Shown here in pieces: positions 53,538 to 62,055 of a stretch of 64,000 nt of DNA. Source of the DNA: Lentibacillus jeotgali (GTDB taxonomy: Bacteria; Bacillota; Bacilli; Bacillales; Amphibacillaceae). The DNA lies in assembly GCF_000224785.1 (NCBI RefSeq), contig NZ_AGAV01000014.1, positions 282,403 to 346,402 of the forward strand, given 5' to 3'. How positions within the stretch are numbered: position 1 is the stretch's first letter; each line of letters starts with the position of its first letter. A model generated the notes under the pieces. It had not been told where the DNA came from. It saw only the letters and a list, made by a program, of their open reading frames with translations, and made no database searches. A program made the position numbers and the translations under genes.

Positions 53538-55108
53538 TGAGCCACCTCCGTTGGTTGTGCTATTTGAAATAATTGATCATAATCTTTCATATGATTCCGA
53601 GCCTGTTCGTTAATCGTTTTTGTGGCCTGCGATGATGGTTTTGTATGGCCGGGGTTCTCCTTATGCTTGTCACACATCACTTTAATTTTATCAGTCGTCA
53701 CATGTTGCGGATGGATAGATTCGAGTCTGTCAATACTGGCTAAAACGTCATCGAGATTACCTTCATCCCGTAAGTAATGACATAATCCTATGAAATCACG
53801 TTCCTTACCTGTATAATAAGACTTGTAAATTTCTTTTATTTTTTGATCGGCCTGATGCAGGGCTAGACTGCCCGCCAATGCACCAGGCTTTTTTCTTAGT
53901 GTTTCTAAAATATGCGAGAGTTCCAGATTCCACCGATGGTGGCCGCTTAATCGCTCATGATCGGCTACACATGTTTCTTCATAAAAACAACGGATACGCT
54001 CGGCGTAAACTTTCACCATCACCATTTCCCCAACCAAATGATCCGGAACCGAATAACGGTTTTGATCGATGATCACGGTAGCGTATTTATCTACCCGGAC
54101 ATAATCAACACGAGCCCCGTCCCATTTGGGTGGTGCTGGCAAAAGATGTTCACGTTCCTGGTCCAGTCGCTGCCTGGGGGTTTGTCCTTCATATTGGCTA
54201 AAAGGTTTCTCGTTCAGTTTGTTTAGGCACACATCCTCCAGGTATTGATTGGCCTCTTCCAAACTATTAAACGTATCCTGAAAGGCAAATGCTTTGCGCC
54301 GGACGACATCCACACTCCTTTCCACATGGCCTTTTTCATTACCGCGGCGTATATTACAGAACCGGTATCCAAAACCATAATAAAGCATAAGTTGCATTAA
54401 TCCCTCAGTCGGCTCTTTATCACCAGCCAAACGTTTGACGGCCACTTTCATGTTGTCATAGGTAATGGTCGTGTAAACACCATCTATATGGTCAAAGAAA
54501 CGGGCATGTGCTTCTTGGAAGCACTCCGTGGTTTGTTTGGGAAATAAGCAGGCCCAACGGTAATTTCCATAAGCCGGTGTAAATACCGCCATTTGGAATG
54601 TATGCATCTGTCTGCCAATCGTCAGTTTGACTTCTCCCCAATCAAATTCGCAAACATCTCCAGGAAGGTACGTCTCTTTAATAAAAGCCTCTTTGGGCCT
54701 GCGTTCCAGCTGCCTCACGAATCGCCGAACGCTACTGTAACTAATATCCATCTTTTCATCTTCCAACGCCTCATACATGTCGATGATTGTTTTTTGTTGT
54801 TTAGCTTGTCCTTTGTGACGCTTTTCCCGGTTTTCCTGAAGGAATTCCTGAACCCGCTGTTTGATTTCAGGTGTTAACTTACGTTTAGCCCGGTTACCTG
54901 TTTTATAAGTGGGTTTCTCCGTCAAGGATTCAATCAGGGCCTCGACATGAACATGCTGGCCTCCCTCCATAAGACGACTACGTTTCTTTTCGTACTCCCT
55001 AACGTATTTACTGACGGTTTCCCGGTGGATACCGGTATCCCTCGCAATCTGCCGCATCGACCTCCCTTCGTGTGCATACAGAATTAATGCCTGGTATTTC
55101 TGGTTCAT
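53534..55108 (-). CDS. istA: IS21 transposase IstA
   Basis: A protein of about 524 residues. It starts with a helix-turn-helix (MRQIARDTGIHRETVSKYVR), followed by an rve-type integrase core (GDVCEFDWGEVKL, TTITYDNMKVAVKR, RRGNEKGHVERSVDVVRRKAF with the DDE-type residues). The ATG at 55108 is chosen on spacing to AGGAGAG; the frame is open from 55132. Intact. Confidence 0.94.
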   Translation of the reverse strand: MNQKYQALILYAHEGRSMRQIARDTGIHRETVSKYVREYEKKRSRLMEGGQHVHVEALIESLTEKPTYKTGNRAKRKLTPEIKQRVQEFLQENREKRHKGQAKQQKTIIDMYEALEDEKMDISYSSVRRFVRQLERRPKEAFIKETYLPGDVCEFDWGEVKLTIGRQMHTFQMAVFTPAYGNYRWACLFPKQTTECFQEAHARFFDHIDGVYTTITYDNMKVAVKRLAGDKEPTEGLMQLMLYYGFGYRFCNIRRGNEKGHVERSVDVVRRKAFAFQDTFNSLEEANQYLEDVCLNKLNEKPFSQYEGQTPRQRLDQEREHLLPAPPKWDGARVDYVRVDKYATVIIDQNRYSVPDHLVGEMVMVKVYAERIRCFYEETCVADHERLSGHHRWNLELSHILETLRKKPGALAGSLALHQADQKIKEIYKSYYTGKERDFIGLCHYLRDEGNLDDVLASIDRLESIHPQHVTTDKIKVMCDKHKENPGHTKPSSQATKTINEQARNHMKDYDQLFQIAQPTEVAH

Positions 55109-55216
55109 TGTGATCATCTCTCCTGCCCCCACTTGTATATTTTACAAGTGAGATTATCAATCTACTGGCCGGATTTTCAATGAACATAGTGGTCGATTTT
55201 TAAGTTACCATATACA

Positions 55217-55428
55217 TACAAACAAGGATAAAACATCAACCAGCCATAATTCGCTTGTTGAACAGCCTCCTGTGTCTCTCCGAAGAAGCTTAATAAAATT
55301 ACTTCATTAAAATTGGCCTGAACATTAACTAAAAGTTCAAGTGCAATTAACAGAATCCCCTTCAAATATTGTCTATTTAAAAGCTGACCAAATCCGGGAA
55401 GAGCAATACTCCATAGCAATTTTTCCAT
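55217..55428 (-). pseudogene. Split membrane protein, N-terminal part
   Basis: Begins MEKLLWSIALPGFGQLLNRQ and runs to LMFYPCL before the IS21 end. The GFGQLLN start followed by hydrophobic helices is common in small Bacillaceae membrane proteins of unknown role. The reading continues only a few nonsense codons (ending KIDHYVH) into the IS. See the C-terminal part at 52262. Confidence 0.85.
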
Positions 55429-55439
55429 ACATAAAATTC

Positions 55440-56453
55440 CTAGTCCTTTTTCTTTGCTAATTCATCTCGGTCAGCTGCACGCGGAGGCTGTTCCAACCAT
55501 CCATTTTTAATTAAAAGTTCTCCTCCATCTTCCGCGTATTTTCCAATTTCAGCTATAAGCCTGGCGTAATCCACGCCTACGTCACGGCGGGGCATTCCTG
55601 CCATACTAGCGCCATAATAACCTAAACTAATTCCGATAAGTTCTGACCCCTTGAATGCCATGAATTTGTCTGAGAAAACAGGTTTGGTTGAATCAGTCAC
55701 TTCCGACTTCATTCCTGTGGGGGCCGGCAAATCACTTTTTTCCAAGATGGAACGAAATACGTTAATGTGCTTTTCAGCAATCTCTATTCCGCGTAAAAAA
55801 TAACGGGTCACTTCTTTGGATCGAGCAACTTGGGAATAACCGATAAGAGTTGCCATTCCCATATCGTTCCGTTCTATATTCGAGTGTAAGTTTATAATCT
55901 CAGTCGACGTTAACGGCCGGTTATCCCCAAACCAACCGGTTAGAAATTGTTGCGATTTTACAAAATCGATACCACCAGGGGTTGGCAAAGAAGGCGGGCG
56001 CTTATAAAGCCCTTTTGCAAGCATCAACTCGTTTGACTTCTTGAGGATGTCGTTGGTCTCGGACAAACATTGGCTGAAATAAGCGAAAACATCCTGCCTT
56101 GTAACGGTCGCAACCGCTTCACTGTAAGCATTCATGCCCAATCTTCCAAACTGTTGGAGCCAAACTAACATGTATGAATCGGAAAATAAACGAGGGGCGT
56201 TCACATCTACGTCCTCTTTTATGGTAAAGCCTTTGGGAACCGGATATTGTTCTTTGTTAAAGATTGACGTCAGTTTTTCGACGTGTGTTTCGGATAATTG
56301 TAACGCGTAAGATAAGAGTTCCCGTATGTCCGGGTCTTTAACGTGATTCAAAAAGTAAGTCATTTCACAGATAACGAGCGTATCGTGTAGATAACCCAAC
56401 CAAAGGTGGTTTAGTTCTGCTGCTGTTAGATTGGTTTGATGTGAGATTGACAT
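55440..56453 (-). CDS. DUF3231 protein, second paralogue
   Basis: A 337-residue paralogue of the gene at 50974. Shared landmarks are LNHLWLGYLHDTLVICEMTY, the GIDFVKSQQFLTGWFGDNRP stretch (GIDFVTDQKFLGGWFGENRP in the other), and GYYGASMAG near the end. It has the same two-bundle layout and the same DRDELAKKKD end. The split membrane-protein gene starts 11 bases after its stop and was probably co-transcribed before the IS21 insertion. Confidence 0.82.
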   Translation of the reverse strand: MSISHQTNLTAAELNHLWLGYLHDTLVICEMTYFLNHVKDPDIRELLSYALQLSETHVEKLTSIFNKEQYPVPKGFTIKEDVDVNAPRLFSDSYMLVWLQQFGRLGMNAYSEAVATVTRQDVFAYFSQCLSETNDILKKSNELMLAKGLYKRPPSLPTPGGIDFVKSQQFLTGWFGDNRPLTSTEIINLHSNIERNDMGMATLIGYSQVARSKEVTRYFLRGIEIAEKHINVFRSILEKSDLPAPTGMKSEVTDSTKPVFSDKFMAFKGSELIGISLGYYGASMAGMPRRDVGVDYARLIAEIGKYAEDGGELLIKNGWLEQPPRAADRDELAKKKD

Positions 56454-56530
56454 ATTGTACTCCTTTAAAACTGCTTTTAGCGTATCTTTTACAATATCCG
56501 GAGAAATATACGATTAACAACCCATTCACT

Positions 56531-56602
56531 TATTACACAATCTGGTCCTTTTGGCCTCAAAGCGGAGTGCAAATTTCATTCCGGATTTGCGCCCGATTAA
56601 AA
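56531..56602 (+). repeat. Dispersed GCGCCCG repeat, diverged copy
   Basis: TTACACAATCTGGTCCTTTT to CATTCCGGATTTGCGCCCGA then TTAAAAAATG. The left end lacks a clear TTCAAC. Confidence 0.5.
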
Positions 56603-56650
56603 AATGACTTTTATTCGCTTAACACCCTGAGTTTGGAAGGATTGTCTTAC

Positions 56651-57112
56651 TTATTCTGATCTTTCAATTTTACAGATCCACTTATAATAAAGTATTACAC
56701 TTACAAGTAAAAAGGGGTTAACCAGTGCGGAATACCGTAAATTCCACCAACCGTGATTAAAATACCCCCATGGTTCAGGTAATGTTGTGACAGCTTCATA
56801 AAAAGTGATGGCTGTCACCCAACACAGAATATAAAACACACGTTTATAAAGTAATTCCCCAAAGGGAAACCCATTCACAAAAATCATATTAACGGGTGGA
56901 ATCAATACGATTAATGTTGGAAGGTCCCTCAATTCAATACCTTTAGTGAAGTACCAATAGCCATGATATTTCGCATCAATAAATAAATCGACTAGTATTT
57001 GGAAAGCGATGGTGAACATCCATATATGCACGATTTGATTTTTAGTTAGTCTTTTATTTGTTGTGAAAGCAATCAGATTAAAAAGAATAATTGCAAAAAT
57101 GAGTCCGAGCAT
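56651..57112 (-). CDS. CBO0543-like integral membrane protein
   Basis: A 153-residue protein with four or five hydrophobic helices. The pattern VDLFIDAKYHGYWYFTKGIE and a later FYEAVTTLPEPWGYFNHGWW fit the CBO0543 family of small spore-former membrane proteins, whose function is not known. The start at 57112 has an A-rich context and only a weak ribosome site. It stands alone between repeats. Confidence 0.65.
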   Translation of the reverse strand: MLGLIFAIILFNLIAFTTNKRLTKNQIVHIWMFTIAFQILVDLFIDAKYHGYWYFTKGIELRDLPTLIVLIPPVNMIFVNGFPFGELLYKRVFYILCWVTAITFYEAVTTLPEPWGYFNHGWWNLRYSALVNPFLLVSVILYYKWICKIERSE

Positions 57113-57198
57113 TATAATTATAGAGTATCCTTTTTAAAATTAACTTGCCTCTAAACCTTCATTGGTATTCAACTTGATTTCTTCCCCCTATGATGATC

Positions 57199-57270
57199 TT
57201 CAACAATATGGCCCTAAAATGACAAATTGAGCGCCTTCCTTTATTCCAGAAGTGCGCCCGATCGTATAAA
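57199..57270 (+). repeat. Dispersed GCGCCCG repeat, complete copy
   Basis: TTCAACAATATGGCCCTAAA at the left, TTATTCCAGAAGTGCGCCCG then ATCGTATAAAG at the right. The left end is the inverse of the TTGTTGAA end of other copies. Confidence 0.72.
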
Positions 57271-57450
57271 GAGTATCATTAATCCATTTTTATTGAAGAT
57301 TAGCCCCCTTGAAGGTATCTAGGAATTTTTTGCACATTTGATAAAAACAAACGTTCCTTTTTGTTGACTTACCTAAACAAATAGGTTATATTTAAAACAA
57401 CCCTTTAAGGGAATGTATGTTCTAATTAAGAAATTGACCCCCTTTTATTT

Positions 57451-57479
57451 TTGACCACCTTAATGGTGGTCTTTTTTTA
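57451..57479 (+). terminator. Hairpin with T run, no obvious gene
   Basis: GACCACC-ttaat-GGTGGTC followed by seven T on the plus strand. No plus-strand gene precedes it within 300 bases, so it may be a leftover of a lost gene. Confidence 0.7.
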
Positions 57480-57484
57480 GGTCT

Positions 57485-57820
57485 TGCGCCCGATTATGTA
57501 GGATTGAAATTTATCTTTTTACCCGACTGACATCGGCATTAGTTTCAAACTGTTAATAAGAAGGGGAATCCAATGATATAGGAATTGAGAAAGGGGGTGT
57601 TTTGGATTCCCCTTTTTTAAATGCACGAAACCTCAGGGAATTACAAAGACTAAATACCTCCGTCATCTGAACAGCGTCTTTGGATATTTACAAAGTGCTC
57701 CCTTTTATCATATGCATTCACTTTTCGGGTGCTTGTATTCATTAATCAGGACTATGGCCTGATTCAAAAAGAAGCCCTGACTCTTTATTCCATTTTCGCG
57801 CCCCGATCGTGGCATAGTGA
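57485..57820 (+). repeat. Composite repeat copy B
   Basis: The same order of blocks as copy A: GCGCCCGATTATGTAGG, GACATCGGCATTAG, hairpin GGGGAATCCA..TGGATTCCCC (57562-57613), ACTAAATACCTCCG, CAGCGTCTT, TTCAAAAAGAAGC, TTATTCCATTTTCGCG. It has about 75 extra bases before the final block. The two copies lie 6.8 kb apart, flanking the DUF3231/IS21 region. Confidence 0.8.
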
Positions 57821-58004
57821 AATCTGTTTTTAAACCCAGCGATGAAACGGTTTTCAATCCGCACAATAACGAGATTCCTTCACATTTTAAAGCAAAGGAG
57901 CCTTCTGTTCATGAACCTATATTAATCATTTCTGTTTTGTTGATTTTTTAACTCTCTAACTTCTTTTTCACCTTACTTCGTAAAGTTTGTCATAGCGACA
58001 GTCT

Positions 58005-58841
58005 TTATCTGTCTCTCAAAAATGTTAATAGTTCCTCATTAAATTCTTTGGGATGAGTTGCATTCAAACCGTGCGGCCCACCTTTTATTAAGGCTGATTT
58101 ACTGCCGGGAATCGCTTCATGTGTTCGCTTTCCACTTACTTCAAATGGCACAATCCCATCTGAATCACCGTGTATAACCAGGGTAGGGACATTAACTTTA
58201 GCCAAGTCTTCTCTAAAATCTGTTTTGCCGAAAGCTTTAATGCAATCCAATGTCCCCTTAGGCGAAGCAAAGGCCGCAATATCCTTATTGTATACTCGGA
58301 ATGGTTCGCTTACCAGCGTCTGTTCTTCGGCAGTGAAAAAGTTTTTCGTGAAATCTTCAAGAAATGCAAGACGATCGTTTTTCACCCCATTTTCAAACGT
58401 TTCAATGGTTGCATCGTCCAATCCTCCGTCAGGGTTGTCTTCTGACTTGTATAGATAAGGCGGGACAGCCCCGGCAAATACGGCCTTACTCACTCTATTT
58501 GTTCCGTAGGCCGCGATATAACGAGCTACTTCACCGCCACCCATTGAAAAACCAACAAGCGTTACACCCTGAAGATCCAATTGTTCCAGTAGCTGATGTA
58601 AATCCACAGCCAAAGTATCATACTCATATCCATTCCATGGTTGAGAAGAATTCCCAAATCCTCGGCGATCATACGTAACGACTCTGTAACCAGCTTCTAC
58701 GAGTGCAGGAACCTGGTATTCCCAAGAGCGACCACTTAATGGCCAACCGTGAATTAATACGATTGGCTTACCAGTGCCATAATCCTCATAATAAAGTTCG
58801 ATTGGCGCCTGATTTTCTTTTCCTACAGTGATTTTTGCCAA
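58005..58841 (-). CDS. Alpha/beta hydrolase, non-heme haloperoxidase-like
   Basis: A 278-residue enzyme. The oxyanion motif is VLIHGWPLSGRSWEYQV. The nucleophile elbow is LVGFSMGGGEVARYIA (Ser). The acid is in LVIHGDSDGIVPFE and the histidine in GGPHGLNATHP. This branch (cofactor-free haloperoxidase or esterase) is broad in substrate. It starts with TTG behind AGGAGGGA. Monocistronic, next to repeats. Confidence 0.88.
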   Translation of the reverse strand: MAKITVGKENQAPIELYYEDYGTGKPIVLIHGWPLSGRSWEYQVPALVEAGYRVVTYDRRGFGNSSQPWNGYEYDTLAVDLHQLLEQLDLQGVTLVGFSMGGGEVARYIAAYGTNRVSKAVFAGAVPPYLYKSEDNPDGGLDDATIETFENGVKNDRLAFLEDFTKNFFTAEEQTLVSEPFRVYNKDIAAFASPKGTLDCIKAFGKTDFREDLAKVNVPTLVIHGDSDGIVPFEVSGKRTHEAIPGSKSALIKGGPHGLNATHPKEFNEELLTFLRDR

Positions 58842-58999
58842 TTTATTCCCTCCTAACCGTCTGCCTAGTTAGCTTCGGTTTCTTTCCCCGTAAATAGGGA
58901 AGAACATTTAACCATACTAGAATACTTCCCGTCGCATCTTTTTTATAAACACCGCGACTTTATTTCAACTACACACTTACATCAGCTCAGATAACTTCT

Positions 59000-59083
59000 T
59001 ATTCCACAAAAAGACCCATCGTATTAAAGCAAAAGTAGGAGCAAGTCTTATTCTGTTCTTGCGCCCGATCGTATTGTTGAACT
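59000..59083 (+). repeat. Dispersed GCGCCCG repeat, copy with consensus end
   Basis: TTATTCCACAAAAAGACCC at the left and TTATTCTGTTCTTGCGCCCG then ATCGTATTGTTGAAC at the right, the cleanest right end in the window. It abuts the stop of the glyoxalase remnant. Confidence 0.68.
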
Positions 59084-59084
59084 G

Positions 59085-59255
59085 TTAGGGTGCTACGAGT
59101 TCCACTTTCATTCTGTCCGGATCTTCAAAGTAAACGGCGTAATGGTCATCTCCCCAAGCGAATGGATGCTGCTTTTCATAAAGAATAGTAACTCCTTTAT
59201 CTTTTAATTTCTTGGTATTATCATCAACGTGTTGACGCGATTCCGCATGGAATGT
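59085..59255 (-). pseudogene. Truncated glyoxalase/VOC-family gene
   Basis: The minus strand reads HAESRQHVDDNTKKLKDKGV then TILYEKQHPFAWGDDHYAVY and FEDPDRMKVELVAP, stop. This is the typical second half of a VOC (vicinal oxygen chelate) protein. A stop codon interrupts the frame just upstream, and the first metal-binding half is absent. Confidence 0.75.
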
Positions 59256-59575
59256 CCGATATTAGCTGGTATTCCGGAACATTTTTTTCTTCAATTGTAA
59301 AGGAATCCAGCCAGTAGGATGAAATGTAATTTATGCTCTTTTATTACATTTGTACGATTTTATTTAGTCATATTTCGCTTAGTATACGGTTTTTTTTGCG
59401 TTTTGCAGGTGATGATTCATTAAACAGTTTTTACGCTCAAAAGTATTTATAGCGGATCATGGCTAACGTTTTGAACAACGTTAATAAAACTGACGACCTT
59501 TGAAATATAATATTCTTAACGTTTTAAATCTGCGTTTGCTGGTGGAACTCCTATATAAAAAATTATTAGAGAGAA

Positions 59576-59601
59576 AAAACAAGCTGTCGAGCATCGACAG
59601 C
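59576..59601 (-). terminator. Terminator after the SpoVAF-like gene
   Basis: On the minus strand GGCTGTCGA-TGC-TCGACAGC is followed by TTGTTTTTTC. It lies 15 bases beyond the stop at 59616. Confidence 0.85.
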
Positions 59602-59615
59602 CTGAGAGCTGAATA

Positions 59616-61097
59616 TCATCTCTTTTCTGCAGGTTGGCGATAGTTATTTCTCGGATGGACAATGTCTGGCCTACTGTTAGAGAACTGCATTGGAATACGA
59701 AATATTATTTGTACCATTGCCCTCAGATTGAACGGAATAACAGGCCATAAATATGGTGTTCTTAACGACTTAAAAGATGCTAAAAGCAAAACATGTATTG
59801 TAACACCTGCAACAAACCCGATTGATCCAAAAAATGCTGTGATAAGGACTAATAATACATTCACAACTCTATTGGCTGTACCTAATTCGTAGCTTGGTGT
59901 TACATAGTTCCCAACCGCACTTATGGCTACATATAAAATTACTTCAGGGATTAACATGCCAACATCAATGGCAATTTGTCCAATTAATACTGCTGCGATC
60001 AGTCCAAGGGAGGTGGCAAGTGCTGTTGGGGTATGGATGGCTGATAATCGCAGAAATTCCATTCCAATAAGTCCAAATATAATTTGTATGGTTAATGGTA
60101 TGCTGCCTTCTTCAGTTGGCCCTATGAAGGCTAAATCCGCTGGCAGCAATGTCGGTTCAATCGCAAATAACAGCCATAATGGCAACAGATACAACGAGGA
60201 AAAAACAGCTAAATATCTCATCGCTTTGACAAAGGTTCCAATCATAGGAGACTGCCGGTACTCTTCCGCGTGCTGCAGGTGCTGAAAAAATGTAGCAGGG
60301 AGGATAATTAAACTCGGAGAGGTATCTACAATCAGTAGGACATGCCCTTCCAAAAGATGAATTGCTGCAACATCCGGTCTTTCGGTATAGCGCACAATGG
60401 GATATGGAGAAAATTTAAGTCCCATGATAAACTCCTCTATCGTCTTATCGGCCATTGGAATTCCATCGAATTCTATAGCTTCTAACCTTTCCTTTAATAA
60501 ATTGATAAGCCCCTTATCAGCTACATCATCCAAATAACAGATGGATACATCTGTTTTTGATCTCTCGCCCACTTTCAACATTTCCATGCGCAATCGGGGA
60601 TCCCGCAACCTTCTTCTTGTTAATCCTGCATTTTCAATAATGTTTTCGGTATAACCGTCCCTTGCCCCTCTTATTACTCTTTCGGTATCAGGCTCCTTGG
60701 GTGTTCTCCCCGGGTAATGGCGGACATCGATGATAAATGCTTCCTTTACGCCGTCGATAAACACAGCTATTAATCCGGAAAGCATTTGATCCACAGCTTC
60801 ATCCATTGTTTGAGCCTTTTCAAACTGATGATGAACAAGGCGGTTTTCGATAATTTCTTTCGTTTTTCTTGTATTACTTTCAAAATCATTAATTTCCACC
60901 AGTTTTTTAATTAACTCCTGAATAAAGGACGTATCGACCAAACCATTGGAATAATAAATCTGTACTTTCTTTTTTAGAACAATTATTTCCCGGTAACCGA
61001 GATCAAATGAGAGATCAATACCGACTCTTTTCTTCATGTATGCCTCGATTTCATTGATGCTACCGGATACAGGAATTTTTTGATCCGTTTTTTTCAT
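59616..61097 (-). CDS. GerA-family germination protein, SpoVAF-like
   Basis: A 493-residue protein of the GerA A-subunit family. The soluble N domain (VGIDLSFDLGYREIIVLKKK, VQIYYSNGLVDTSFIQELIK) is followed by about five helices. The stretch ERPDVAAIHLLEGHVLLIVD, then HLQHAEEYRQSPMIGTFVK, is close to SpoVAF, the GerA paralogue of spoVA operons involved in release of dipicolinic acid on germination. No spoVA genes lie beside it. ATG 61097 has GGAGG 6 bases upstream. It would sit in the spore inner membrane. Confidence 0.85.
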   Translation of the reverse strand: MKKTDQKIPVSGSINEIEAYMKKRVGIDLSFDLGYREIIVLKKKVQIYYSNGLVDTSFIQELIKKLVEINDFESNTRKTKEIIENRLVHHQFEKAQTMDEAVDQMLSGLIAVFIDGVKEAFIIDVRHYPGRTPKEPDTERVIRGARDGYTENIIENAGLTRRRLRDPRLRMEMLKVGERSKTDVSICYLDDVADKGLINLLKERLEAIEFDGIPMADKTIEEFIMGLKFSPYPIVRYTERPDVAAIHLLEGHVLLIVDTSPSLIILPATFFQHLQHAEEYRQSPMIGTFVKAMRYLAVFSSLYLLPLWLLFAIEPTLLPADLAFIGPTEEGSIPLTIQIIFGLIGMEFLRLSAIHTPTALATSLGLIAAVLIGQIAIDVGMLIPEVILYVAISAVGNYVTPSYELGTANRVVNVLLVLITAFFGSIGFVAGVTIHVLLLASFKSLRTPYLWPVIPFNLRAMVQIIFRIPMQFSNSRPDIVHPRNNYRQPAEKR

Positions 61098-61326
61098 GTA
61101 CATCCTCCGTTCTCGGATTAGGCGTTATGAACAAAATATAGATTTACTCTTAATACAACAATTCCATAAGGAATCATTGTATTTGCGTTTCCATCCCATT
61201 TCTTCTAGAAAGAATACATTTAATACTTCTTTATAGGTAATTTTTTCCACATAACCCGAGAAATATTCATTTGTACAAAAAAACCCATTTATCCACAAGG
61301 TATTGTTGCATTATGTTGAGTATTCA

Positions 61327-61371
61327 CTAATAAAGCATAGGGCAGAAAAAGTCTGCCCTATGCTTTATTAG
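61327..61371. terminator. Perfect 20-bp hairpin
   Basis: CTAATAAAGCATAGGGCAGA-aaaag-TCTGCCCTATGCTTTATTAG. It stands 230 bases upstream of the SpoVAF-like gene and is not followed by a T run, so termination is uncertain. Confidence 0.6.
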
Positions 61372-61418
61372 AAAGATAATTACCACTTAGTTGTTCCACA
61401 AAATGGCTTGTGTATGGA

Positions 61419-61767
61419 ATGGGCGCCACAAAGGAGGATGGCAACGATTATTGGTTTTCGGGGCCATAATACATATATTTCCATTCTCATTCGAAGATAT
61501 CGTTTTATCACCGGCTTTTTTAGCCATTAGAAATTGGCTGTATTTTCTTCTCCGAGATATTACTATAAATGCTAACGACTTTTGCGACACTTTTTTCGAT
61601 CATTAGAAGCACAAATTTCCGCATTAACTAAGTTTTCGATAATGAAAAGTGACGCAAAAATCTGCTTTTCCGCCATTTTGATCCTGATTAAGTTGATCTT
61701 TAATGGCGAAAAATGGCTTATGTCCCCTGAATACAAGAATCGTTGCCACCCCCCACAAAAAGCCCAT
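61419..61767. repeat. MITE-like 349-bp imperfect palindrome
   Basis: Left ATGGGC..GGAGGATGGCAACGATTATTGG is the inverse of right ..CAAGAATCGTTGCCACCCCCC..GCCCAT. Inner parts also pair (TTTTGCGACACTTTT with AAAAGTGACGCAAAA). The whole could fold into one long hairpin. No coding frame lies inside. It looks like a miniature inverted-repeat element, though no target duplication is clear. A further hairpin, GGGTGTTTTT..AAAAACACCC, lies at 61893-61930. Confidence 0.55.
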
Positions 61768-62055
61768 CCCCTGATTTTTCAGCTCATTATTAACCAGTTA
61801 GAGCTTTTCCCGATTTCCACTAGTTCATCATGCAGCAGTTCCCCATCACGGATTAACGTTACTGGAACGTACACCGTTTTCGGGGCAATTGTATATGGGT
61901 GTTTTTGCCCGTCCCCTCGAAAAAACACCCAAATTTATTTTCTAGAATGCTCATTTCCCTAGCTCCAGTATTCCGGCACCTATTTGTGAAGCTTAAATGG
62001 GAAAATGCCCTTAACGGTGGGATTTTATCGTTGATTGAAATCATTGTCTATCCCT

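Larger units (their letters stand above)
52503..55216 (-). mobile_element. IS21-family insertion sequence, complete, with 6-bp target duplication
   Basis: A 2714-bp element. The left end TGTATTTGTCAACTCAAAAT and the inverted right end TGTATATGGTAACTTAAAAA align over about 38 bases, ending TGTTCATT. The target duplication TACAAA is at 52497-52502 and 55217-55222. It carries istA and istB intact. Removing it restores the split membrane-protein gene exactly. Confidence 0.93.
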
